From: an uncultured Campylobacter sp.
Lineage (GTDB): Bacteria; Campylobacterota; Campylobacteria; Campylobacterales; Campylobacteraceae
Length of the DNA: 60,484 bases
Reading direction: 5' to 3'
Assembly: GCF_938015785.1 (NCBI RefSeq)
Contig: NZ_CALLWC010000036.1
Location: 1 to 60,484, forward strand
Below the pieces are notes generated by a model that searched no databases, was not told the origin of the DNA, and was given only the letters and a program-made list of their open reading frames with translations. Below are positions 53,076 to 60,484 of the stretch, in pieces. The position numbers were made by a program, and so were the translations under genes. Position 1 is the first letter of the stretch, and each line of letters begins with the position of its first letter.

Positions 53076-54518
53076 ATGCCCAAGCGCGTCGCAGTCATAG
53101 ATCTGGGCTCAAATTCCGCCAGAGCCGTGATTTTTGAGCGCACGAGCAGGCTCGGATTTTTCATCTTGGCCGAGCACAAGATCAAGATCCGCCTAGGCGA
53201 GGGCGCCTACGAAAACGGCGGAATTTTAACTTCCGAAGCGATGCAAAAATGCCTACTCGCGTTTAAAAAATTTAAAACCCTGGTATGCAATTACAAGGCT
53301 AAACGCGTGCTTTGCATCGGTACATCCGCGCTTCGCGATGCGCCGAACGGAGCCGAGTTTATAAATCTCGTTCGCAAGCAAACGGGCATTGCGATCCGCA
53401 AGATAGACGGGCAGATGGAGGCGTATCTGGGCGCCTATGCAGCGCAAAATTTGCTTAGCGACTTTTCCGAGGGCGTTACGCTTGACATCGGCGGCGGCTC
53501 GACTGAGCTTGCTTACATAAAAAACGGCAGAATAGAAAATAAAATTTCTTTAAATTTAGGCACGGTGCGGCTAAAGGAGCTATTTTTCGACCGCGGCGAC
53601 ACAAAGGGGCTGGAGAAATACATAAATAGCGCGATCTCGCAGGTAGGCTCCGAGTTTCGCACGCAAAATTTAATTGTAATGGGCGGCTCCGCGCGAGCGC
53701 TTTCCGGCGCCGTGATGAGCCTGCAAAACCATCCGCTAAAGATCGTGCATAATTTCAGCTATGATTATGAAAAATACGCGCCGTTTTTTGCCAAGTTGAT
53801 GAGCGCAAAGACGCTTGATCTGGCGAAATTCCCGATCAAAAAGGACCGCTACGACACGATCAGAGAGGGCGCCATTATCTTTGATAAGATCGTAAGGCGC
53901 CTGGGGGCGAAAAAGATCATCACAAGCGGCGTGGGAGTGCGAGAGGGAGCGTTTTTAAGCTCGATTCTGCGCGGCGCAAACCTACCTAGAAGCTTTAATC
54001 CGAGCCTAAGAAGCCTCAAAGATCGCTTCGCTTCCGAGCCTAGCGAGGCTCCGAAGTTCGCAAAGGCGCTATTTTGCGCGCTATCGCCGCTACACGGCTT
54101 GAGCGAAAAATATATTAAAATTCTTCAGACCGCGGCATCGCTTTGCGAGATCGGGCGGGCGATCGGCTTTTACGCCAAGCATGAAACCAGCGCGGATATA
54201 GTGCTCGGCGGGCTGAACTACCGCACGACGCACAAAGAAAAGGCGCTCATAGCCGCGATCATCTCGATGCACGGCAAGCGCGAGCTGGGCGCTACGTTCG
54301 CGCCTTTGAGCGCGATTTTGCCGGACGCCGCCAAGCTTGCCTGGCTGAGCTATATTTTGGAGCTTGCGCGCCTCTTAAGCGAAAACGCGCTGAAAAATTT
54401 AGAATTTAGTTTTGAAAATTCCACTCTTAAAATCTCCGGTGCCGATAATTTGATAATGCTTAAAGGAAGCCTTAAAAAGCTCTCAAAGCCCGCAATTTTC
54501 GCCGTAAATTTCGTCTAA
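53076..54518 (+). CDS. ppx: Ppx/GppA exopolyphosphatase family protein
   Basis: 480 residues. ASKHA ATPase fold: VAVIDLGSNSARAVI, TSALRDAPN, EAYLGAY, TLDIGGGSTELAYI, and VMGGSARALSG; then an HD-like helical C-terminal part. Hydrolyses polyphosphate or pppGpp. Campylobacter have two such proteins, so exact assignment (Ppx1 or Ppx2) is open. Immediately follows fdxB. Confidence 0.92.
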   Translation: MPKRVAVIDLGSNSARAVIFERTSRLGFFILAEHKIKIRLGEGAYENGGILTSEAMQKCLLAFKKFKTLVCNYKAKRVLCIGTSALRDAPNGAEFINLVRKQTGIAIRKIDGQMEAYLGAYAAQNLLSDFSEGVTLDIGGGSTELAYIKNGRIENKISLNLGTVRLKELFFDRGDTKGLEKYINSAISQVGSEFRTQNLIVMGGSARALSGAVMSLQNHPLKIVHNFSYDYEKYAPFFAKLMSAKTLDLAKFPIKKDRYDTIREGAIIFDKIVRRLGAKKIITSGVGVREGAFLSSILRGANLPRSFNPSLRSLKDRFASEPSEAPKFAKALFCALSPLHGLSEKYIKILQTAASLCEIGRAIGFYAKHETSADIVLGGLNYRTTHKEKALIAAIISMHGKRELGATFAPLSAILPDAAKLAWLSYILELARLLSENALKNLEFSFENSTLKISGADNLIMLKGSLKKLSKPAIFAVNFV

Positions 54519-55325
54519 ATTTAGCTTTAAATTTAACCGCTTGTCGCGTATTGCAGAGCTGCTTTAAATTTTATTTAGCCGCGTTACGCCTATTTGCGAA
54601 AATTTTAATCAAACGTGCGTGCAGGTTTGGTTTATCTTTTAGTTTGAAATTTTAACTCCTGTAGCGAGATTTGAGAGCTACGCTCATACACATAGCGATT
54701 AAATTCCGTTTTTTTAAAATTTTATTGCGCGGTTTGCAAGACCTCGCGGTGCTATCCGCGACTCTTGCGACTGAATTTAAATTACGATTCACTCCGTACG
54801 GAGCGCTGTTTTGCGGGTGGGTAAGCGGATTGTAAGGTGGGTAAGTAAACAGGCGCGAGAGCAGGCGAGCGAGTTGGTTGGCGGGCAGGCTGGATGCACG
54901 GGCGGAGCGGCGAAATTTAAAACATTTGCGCCGCGCGGTATCTTGCAAGCCACAAATCATTTGATGGCGCTCGTCAAATCGCGGTTGTGCGGCTAAATTT
55001 TATATCGTGCAAATTTATAACCAAGCGATAATCAAACGGCGTGGCAAAATTTAATTGAGTTAAATTTTAAATCACTCAAATTTAAAACGGCGACGAGAAA
55101 TCGCGCCGGAGCAAGAATGCTTGGCTATCTGCGTAGCGCTCCGGTGATTTGCGCAGCGTCATAGCGATACGCGCAGTGTCTTTGGGCGATCTGTGCAAGC
55201 GCGCTCTAGATTTCGTACAGCGCCTCAGAGCCGATCCGTAAAAGTACCATGGCGGCTATCCGTGCAGCGTCTAGACCGATCCGCGGAAGCGTCCCGACAT
55301 CCGCGGAAGCGGTCCTATGCGAGCC
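54519..55325. other. Non-coding spacer, RAATTY words then a degenerate repeat array
   Basis: About 800 bases. A 102-codon minus frame (54652-54960) has no domain, poor start context and Arg/Ser bias, so it is discounted. 55125-55316 holds the repeat array listed separately. Confidence 0.6.
55127..55316. repeat. Nine degenerate units with about 21-bp period
   Basis: Cores resembling CCGYGNAGCGTC begin near 55129, 55149, 55169, 55191, 55213, 55236, 55260, 55281 and 55301, 20-24 bases apart. The last two units are the closest (both ATCCGCGGAAGCG). It lies just past the stop of the DUF59 gene, in the 3' region of that minus-strand operon. Confidence 0.7.
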
Positions 55326-55631
55326 CTAAAATCGCCCCAGAGCCTCTTTGACGTGATCCTCCGCCATATCGATATTCCACATCGGCTCAAAGACGAGATC
55401 AATCTCTACTTCGCCGACGCCCTCCACGCTCTCGGCACCCGCGCGCACCCATTCCACCATCATCTCATGCAGCGGGCACGACTGAGTCGATAGCGTCATC
55501 GTGACTTTGACGTTGTTCGCCTCATCTACCGCTACGTCGTAGATGAGTCCTAGCGACACGACGTCAAAGCCGACCTCGGGATCCACCACGGCGCGAAGCG
55601 CGTCGTAAATTTGCTCCTTCGTTACTTTCAT
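55326..55631 (-). CDS. DUF59/MIP18 iron-sulfur assembly protein
   Basis: 101 residues. LRAVVDPEVGFDVVSLGLIYDV and TLSTQSCPLHEMM with the conserved Cys match the SufT/PaaD-like DUF59 family, which helps mature Fe-S proteins. Overlaps the membrane protein gene by four bases, so it is coupled to it. The target is likely something encoded nearby or nitrosative-stress-sensitive clusters (inference). Confidence 0.88.
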   Translation of the reverse strand: MKVTKEQIYDALRAVVDPEVGFDVVSLGLIYDVAVDEANNVKVTMTLSTQSCPLHEMMVEWVRAGAESVEGVGEVEIDLVFEPMWNIDMAEDHVKEALGRF

Positions 55632-56803
55632 TTTTCCTCTCCGAATTTTATGTAGTTAAAGATATTTACGATGTTGATTAGCACCAAAATTATGCTTACC
55701 GCTTGCAAGATAACCGCAGGCGTTAGCGCTCCAAAGCCCGCACACACAAGCGCCAATACGTTCGGTACGCAGGCTGCGTAGGCGATCTTTTTGATTATCA
55801 TATCCTCGAGCATAGGGATTTTGCGCTTGCCGACGAAGGGCGAGACGTAGTGATACCAGATGAGAAAGGGCGCGATTTTATAAAGGTGCGCGACGATGAA
55901 GGCGAACAAAAAGCCGTATAGCAGCCAAAACGCCGCCAAATCCGCGCGACCTGCGAGCCAAAATACCGCGCTAAATCCCAAAGCTGCGAGCGATATGTAG
56001 ACGTTTAAATTCCAATAATCGATCGCTTTTCGCACTCGCCTGGCTAGGATGTAGATCGCCTGAGCCGCAAAGCTCGCAAGCGCGGCAAATGCGATGAAAA
56101 TTCCAAAGTCTTTTAGCAAAAACGGCCCTGCGAGCAGATACAGCGCCAGCGAAGCTTTTGCTAGTGCGAAGTTTAGATCGTGCGCCAGGCTAAACATCGG
56201 CAGCAGCACGCACGCAGCGCCTACGATGACGAAAAACACGAAGCCTAGCACGAAGTATATGTGATAGGATAAAATTTCTGAAAAATACACTCCGAAAATC
56301 TCCACGCCGCTAAGCGCTAGCACGAGGGCAAAGCCAAGGCTGATCCCTACGGCTAAAAACGCAGCCGAGATCGCAAGCGCTACGGCGGGGAAGCTCCATT
56401 TGGGCGTGCCGATGAAGCTTAGTGCGTAGCAGATCGTAAAATAAAATAGACTAAGCAGCAAAACGGCGCCGCCTGCGTGCATCAAAGGGATGCTTGAAAG
56501 CAGCAATCCCGCGCTTAGTAGAGCCACGCCTGCGCCGTAGGCGAGGAGATTTAAAAACGCAAATTTGACGGTGAAAAATTCCTTTTGGATGATGACGGAG
56601 GTGAGCTGATAGAGCGCTCCGATGATTATGCTGATTACAAATCCTAGCAAAAATACGTGAAAAAAGCTCGCCGTCTGCGGCGCCTGGATCGCGCCGAAAT
56701 CAGCCTTTAAAAAGCTCGCCGCGCTTAGCAGCAAAAAGATAAAGCCGCAGATGAAATAGCCGCCTACGATGCGAAACGGCGGCGAAAAGGTCGTGATATT
56801 CAT
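55628..56803 (-). CDS. Multi-pass membrane protein, NnrS / haem-copper subunit I-like
   Basis: 391 residues and about 11-12 membrane helices. Conserved-looking His at 49 (SFFHVFLLG), 181 (YHIYFVLGF), 208 (LAHDLN), 306 (VAHLYKIAPF) and 318 (WYHYVSP) sit at helix positions used for haem or metal in NnrS and haem-copper oxidase subunit I relatives. I cannot name the exact family; NnrS-like is a resemblance. It sits between a DUF2249-like and a DUF59 protein, a company seen near nitric oxide genes. Confidence 0.65.
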   Translation of the reverse strand: MNITTFSPPFRIVGGYFICGFIFLLLSAASFLKADFGAIQAPQTASFFHVFLLGFVISIIIGALYQLTSVIIQKEFFTVKFAFLNLLAYGAGVALLSAGLLLSSIPLMHAGGAVLLLSLFYFTICYALSFIGTPKWSFPAVALAISAAFLAVGISLGFALVLALSGVEIFGVYFSEILSYHIYFVLGFVFFVIVGAACVLLPMFSLAHDLNFALAKASLALYLLAGPFLLKDFGIFIAFAALASFAAQAIYILARRVRKAIDYWNLNVYISLAALGFSAVFWLAGRADLAAFWLLYGFLFAFIVAHLYKIAPFLIWYHYVSPFVGKRKIPMLEDMIIKKIAYAACVPNVLALVCAGFGALTPAVILQAVSIILVLINIVNIFNYIKFGEEK

Positions 56804-56820
56804 CTAAATTTTAAAGCCCT

Positions 56821-57165
56821 TTAGCCGTGGCACTTCGCGTCGGTATCAAAGCCCTCATTGACCGCGCCGGGCTTTAGACTGATGGTGAGCTTGACCGCGT
56901 CGCCGCCCAGATCCTCGCGGGCAATGTCAAATTTAGACTCGATCTTCGGGATTAGCCCCATCGGAAATTTATGATTGACCATGACCACCTTTTTGGTTTC
57001 GTCTTTTACGAAATTTAGCGCCACCAGCGCATTTACCATCGGCTCGGGCGGGACGCATTTGCGCGAATCAAAGCCGATGTATTCTACGCCGCCTTGCGAT
57101 TTTTTATAAAATTTCACCGTAGCGCCCGCTGCGTCGAACTCCTGCCAGTCTGTAAAAAAATCCAT
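56821..57165 (-). CDS. DUF2249-like small protein
   Basis: 114 residues. FDSRKCVPPEPMVNALVAL, KKVVMVNHKFPMGLIPKIE and DAVKLTISLKPG follow the DUF2249 (TusA-like) pattern, with a Cys after the Arg and a C-terminal CHG. Such proteins travel with nitrite or nitric oxide genes. AAAGGA before the ATG. First gene of the three-gene minus-strand operon. Confidence 0.7.
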   Translation of the reverse strand: MDFFTDWQEFDAAGATVKFYKKSQGGVEYIGFDSRKCVPPEPMVNALVALNFVKDETKKVVMVNHKFPMGLIPKIESKFDIAREDLGGDAVKLTISLKPGAVNEGFDTDAKCHG

Positions 57166-57309
57166 ACCTGATCCTTTTTTAAAATTTCGCGCGATTATAT
57201 AGCAAATTTTAAAATTTTGAAATGAGGTAGGTCAAGTCCTATTTGGAATTTGTAAATTTAGCCGAATTTTAATACACTACGCGTTAAAATTCTAAATCCG
57301 AGGACCATT

Positions 57310-60126
57310 ATGCAGACCATCACGATCATCGATACGTTCGGCTTTTTTTTCAGGCTCTACTACGCTATGAGCGGGCTTAAGACCAAAGACGGCAAACCCA
57401 GCGGCATGGTGAGCGGATTTGCGAGCTTCATCGCAAATCTTTCGAAGGAATTTAAGAGCGATTATATAATTTTCGCTCTGGATAGTAAAGGCAAGACCTT
57501 CCGCTCGGATATCGATCCGAACTACAAAACCAACCGCCAAGCCCCGCCGCCCGCGCTTTTGCAGCAGCTGCCGGTTTGCATCGAGATGATCGAAAAGATG
57601 GGGCTTTACTCGCTCGGACGCGAGGGCTACGAAGCGGACGATCTCATCGCAAGCGTCGTTAAAAAGCACGGCGCCACGCATAAAATCAACATCGTTACCT
57701 CCGACAAGGATCTGTATCAGCTCATCGGCGAAAACGTTAAAATTTACAGCCACGGCAAAAAGATGCTTTACGGAAGAGACGAGTGCTTGCAGCGCTACGG
57801 CGTCTATCCCGAGCAGATCGTGGATTTTTTAGCGATCTGCGGCGATAGCGCCGATAATATCCCGGGCGTGCGCGGCATCGGCGACAAAGGAGCGAAGAAG
57901 CTTTTAGACGAATGGGGCTCGCTTGATGGGATCTATTCAAATTTAGACCGCCTGCCGCAAAACAAACAGCGCGAGTATCTGATAGAGGGGAAGCAGAGCG
58001 CCTACATAAGCAAGCGCCTGGCCACGCTTTACGACGAGCTGGAAATCCCGCCTTTAGAGGACGCAAAATTCCCGCAGCAAAATCCGCTTTTTAAAATCCG
58101 CGAAATTTTAAAAGATTACGCGCTAAACAGACTGCTGTCCGCGTTAAGCTTGCAAGAGCAGAACGGACTTGATCTTTGGGGCGAGGGCAAAAGCGCGGGC
58201 GCAAAAAGCTTCGTTTTGGGCGCGGGCGGCAAAGGCTCCAGCACAGAGCCGTCTCGCGGCGGATCTATCTTGGACGCTGCCGTAGGGGGGCTAGACGGGC
58301 AAAATTCTATCTCAGGCGGTTCTGCTTGCGGCGGGCAAAGCTGCGAGAGCGCTTTTAAAACGCCCTTTGAGCCTGTTTGCATTACCGATGCCGCGGAGCT
58401 TGCGAGGCTGTGCGAGAGCGTCAGCACCGAGACCTTGGTGAGCTTCGATACGGAAACCACTAGCATCGACAGCAAAAGCGCCAGGATCGTGGGCTTTTCG
58501 TTTGCGTTTAATGAGGAGTGCGCCTATTACGTCCCGCTCGCGCATAGCTATTTGGGCGCTCCTGTTCAAATTTCTTCGGAAGCGGCAAAGGTCGCGATCG
58601 GCTCGCTGTTTAACGGATATGTAGTGGGGCAAAATTTAAAATACGATTTTGAGATTGTGAAAAATAATTTTAATATCGAGCCGCCTGCGCGCTTTGCCGA
58701 TACGATGGTGTTAGCGTGGCTGCTCGATCCCGCAAACGCCGTGGGGATGGACTCTATCTCGCCGCGGTATCTTGGGTATGAGACTGTGCATTTCGGCGAC
58801 GTCGTCAAAAAGGGCGAGACCTTCGCCTCCGTGGAGCTGGACGCCGCTACGATCTATGCGAGCGAGGATGCGTGGGTGACGCTGAGGCTATATTTTAAGC
58901 TCAAGGGGCTGCTAGAGCCTGCGCTTTTTAAGCTCGCGCAGGAGCTTGAGTTCCCGTTTGTGCGGGTACTTTGGCAGATGCAAAGATGCGGCATCAAGAT
59001 AGACGCGGAGATGATAAAGCGCCTAATCGCGCGCAACGAAAAGTCCCTGCGAGCGCTCACGGATGAAATTTACGAGCTTTGCGGCGAGCAGTTTAATATA
59101 AACTCCCCCGCTCAGCTCGGCGCCGTGCTTTTCGAGCGGCTCGGGCTACCTGCGGCGAAGCGCACCAAGACGGGCTACAGCACCGACGAAAGCGTGCTGA
59201 AAGATCTTAAGGCGCTGCATCCCGCAGTGGGTAAAATTTTAGACTACCGCGAGCTGTTTAAGCTGCAAAGCACCTACTGCGAGCCGCTGCTACAGCTTGC
59301 CCTTGCAGATCCGCAAAACCGCGTCAGATCGAATTTCTTGCAGACCGGCACGGCTACCGGGCGGCTAGCGAGCAAAAATCCGAACCTACAAAATATCCCC
59401 GCGCGCGGCACCTTTGCAAAGGACGTGCGAGACTGCTTCCTAGCAGACGAAGGCTACTCGCTGATCTCGCTTGATTACTCGCAGATCGAGCTGCGCCTGC
59501 TCGCGCACTTTTCGCGCGATCCTGCGCTTTTGGCGGCGTTTAGGGCGGATGAGGACATTCACGCGCGCACGGCGATCAGCATCTTCGGCGACGCGCAGCC
59601 CGCGCACCGCACGATCGCAAAGAGCATAAATTTCGGCCTCATCTACGGCATGGGTGCGGGTAAGCTAAGCGATAGCCTAGGTATCGCGCGCGCCGAGGCG
59701 AAAGGCTATATCGAGCGCTATTTCGCGGCGTTTTCCACGATTAAAGAGTTTTTGCAAAGCATAAAATCGGACGCGAAAGCAGACGGCTACGTAAGCACGC
59801 TTTTTGGGCGCAGGCGCTACTTCGACTTCGCAAACGCGCGTAACAACATGGTCTATGCGAGCTACGAGCGCGAGGCGGTGAATACGAAATTTCAAGGCTC
59901 CGCCGCCGACATCATCAAAAAGGCGATGGTTGAGATTTCGCCGCTGCTAAACGACGAGGCGCGGCTGATATTGCAGATCCACGACGAGCTGATCTTCGAG
60001 GTGCGGGACGATTTGGCGCAGAGCTTCGGCGAGCGTGCGCAGGAGATAATGCAAAGCGCGGCGAGCCTAAACGTGCCGCTAAAGACGAGCCTAAACATCG
60101 CCAAGCGCTGGGGCGAGCTGAAGTAA
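57310..60126 (+). CDS. polA: DNA polymerase I
   Basis: 938 residues. 5' nuclease domain with Asp58 and YEADDL (Glu108, Asp110, Asp111). A Gly/Ser-rich linker at about 293-352. 3'-5' exonuclease with FDTET (Asp380, Glu382) and a later Asp in ASEDAW, so proofreading residues are present. Polymerase domain with TGRLASKNPNLQNIP, SLDYSQIELR (Asp722), the O-helix RTIAKSINFGLIYG and QIHDELIFEV (Asp892, Glu893). The linker makes it longer than C. jejuni PolA. Stands alone, with an unconvincing promoter upstream. Confidence 0.96.
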   Translation: MQTITIIDTFGFFFRLYYAMSGLKTKDGKPSGMVSGFASFIANLSKEFKSDYIIFALDSKGKTFRSDIDPNYKTNRQAPPPALLQQLPVCIEMIEKMGLYSLGREGYEADDLIASVVKKHGATHKINIVTSDKDLYQLIGENVKIYSHGKKMLYGRDECLQRYGVYPEQIVDFLAICGDSADNIPGVRGIGDKGAKKLLDEWGSLDGIYSNLDRLPQNKQREYLIEGKQSAYISKRLATLYDELEIPPLEDAKFPQQNPLFKIREILKDYALNRLLSALSLQEQNGLDLWGEGKSAGAKSFVLGAGGKGSSTEPSRGGSILDAAVGGLDGQNSISGGSACGGQSCESAFKTPFEPVCITDAAELARLCESVSTETLVSFDTETTSIDSKSARIVGFSFAFNEECAYYVPLAHSYLGAPVQISSEAAKVAIGSLFNGYVVGQNLKYDFEIVKNNFNIEPPARFADTMVLAWLLDPANAVGMDSISPRYLGYETVHFGDVVKKGETFASVELDAATIYASEDAWVTLRLYFKLKGLLEPALFKLAQELEFPFVRVLWQMQRCGIKIDAEMIKRLIARNEKSLRALTDEIYELCGEQFNINSPAQLGAVLFERLGLPAAKRTKTGYSTDESVLKDLKALHPAVGKILDYRELFKLQSTYCEPLLQLALADPQNRVRSNFLQTGTATGRLASKNPNLQNIPARGTFAKDVRDCFLADEGYSLISLDYSQIELRLLAHFSRDPALLAAFRADEDIHARTAISIFGDAQPAHRTIAKSINFGLIYGMGAGKLSDSLGIARAEAKGYIERYFAAFSTIKEFLQSIKSDAKADGYVSTLFGRRRYFDFANARNNMVYASYEREAVNTKFQGSAADIIKKAMVEISPLLNDEARLILQIHDELIFEVRDDLAQSFGERAQEIMQSAASLNVPLKTSLNIAKRWGELK

Positions 60127-60473
60127 CTCCGCTAAATTTAAAGCGCGGCTAAAATTTTAAGCGGAATTTAAACGGTGCGCGGAATTTTAAATTTTGAGCA
60201 GGACAGAGCCTAAATTTGCTCGTTTGATAAATTTGATTGCTCTAAATTTAGACCGAGCAGTTGGCGTGGTGCGGCACAGATCCGCCGCCGTCTTTAAATT
60301 TTTGATTAAATTTAAGCTCTTCGCTTAGCAATATCAAACGGCGGTTAGATAGATTTATCCGAATTAAATTTAAACAATGTGTTTTAGCAAGAGGTCTGGG
60401 TAAATCTTGCCGTGCGTATAAATTAAAATGGCTCTCTTTAACTTAAGCTCACACAAAGGAGCAGTAAGTTACG
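60127..60473. other. AT-rich spacer behind polA
   Basis: About 350 bases rich in AAATTT words; a loose TCCGCT/AGCGGA hairpin at 60127-60164 may end the polA transcript. No gene seen. Confidence 0.45.
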
Positions 60474-60484
60474 ATGGATACTAT
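60474..60484 (+). CDS. Start of a further gene (partial)
   Basis: ATG GAT ACT at the window edge, with AAAGGAG 12 bases upstream. Only three residues are seen; family unknown. Spacing to the ribosome site is a little long. Confidence 0.35.

Noticed and set aside
54652..54960. 102-codon minus frame behind ppx
   Set aside because: Arg/Ser-rich random-looking product with no start context; lies in a repeat-rich spacer.
55127..55316. CRISPR array
   Set aside because: Units are degenerate and contiguous, with no constant repeat, no unique spacers and no cas genes.

Overview
The window reads as a chromosomal segment of a Campylobacter, most likely a species of the higher-GC oral group (C. gracilis / C. 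showae / C. rectus type). Three gene blocks match orders I know from C. jejuni: lipoprotein pair, gatC, cvpA, fur, lysS, glyA, SPOR protein, aroE; then tsaA/ahpC divergent from fdxA, with ndk, yceD, rpmF, plsX, fabH; then plsY, folB, cosR-like regulator, fdxB, ppx. Coding DNA looks moderately GC-rich, yet AAATTT, GAATTT, AAATTC and GAATTC (all RAATTY) are scattered everywhere. The species is inferred, not proven. No rRNA, CRISPR array, insertion sequence or prophage was seen; one tRNA gene was found.

Layout. 1-3200: end of an unidentified gene, an EexN-like lipoprotein, a DUF234-type orphan and a class V aminotransferase. 3800-7570 (minus): SNase-like protein, thiE, uppP and a phosphoethanolamine-transferase-like enzyme in an overlapping operon. 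7627-9804 (minus): a complete polar amino acid ABC importer. 9932-12776: putP and a DUF2130 protein. 13515-14508: a YccF/pilin-like chimera and tRNA-Met(CAU). 14759-16778: a dicarboxylate/amino acid symporter with an aspartate racemase. 17103-21248: an enlarged dnaE. 22093-23168: a very AT-rich patch with a truncated RTX-type fragment and a membrane protein. 23165-26263 (minus): YfgM-like and BamB-like proteins, coaX and hisG. 26380-33557: gatC, pilT, cvpA, fur, lysS, glyA, SPOR protein and aroE. 34030-37124: DUF4492, cydAB and a 34-residue membrane ORF. 37217-40963 (minus): SbmA/BacA-like transporter and an M16 protease. 41298-45406: peroxiredoxin, ferredoxin and the ndk-rpmF-plsX-fabH lipid operon. 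46367-47290: MTHFR-like enzyme. 47385-54518: HerA-like ATPase, plsY, folB, a CosR-type regulator with its own histidine kinase, fdxB and ppx. 55326-57165 (minus): a three-gene set that looks linked to nitrogen-oxide or iron-sulfur stress. 57310-60126: polA.

How the genes work together. Envelope and lipid synthesis (plsX, fabH, plsY, uppP, Ept-like), microaerobic respiration and oxidant defence (cydAB, peroxiredoxin, two ferredoxins, Fur, CosR), amino acid uptake (ABC system, PutP, symporter plus racemase) and replication (dnaE, polA) dominate.

The most unusual signals are these. Two unrelated proteins end in the same pilin-like globular domain. A CosR-type regulator keeps the phosphoacceptor Asp51 and sits beside a histidine kinase. 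DnaE has a tandemly duplicated OB region plus a Gly/Arg-rich insert. RAATTY hexamers are extremely dense, with a 9-bp minisatellite made of them. A ninefold degenerate repeat has a spacing of about 21 bp.
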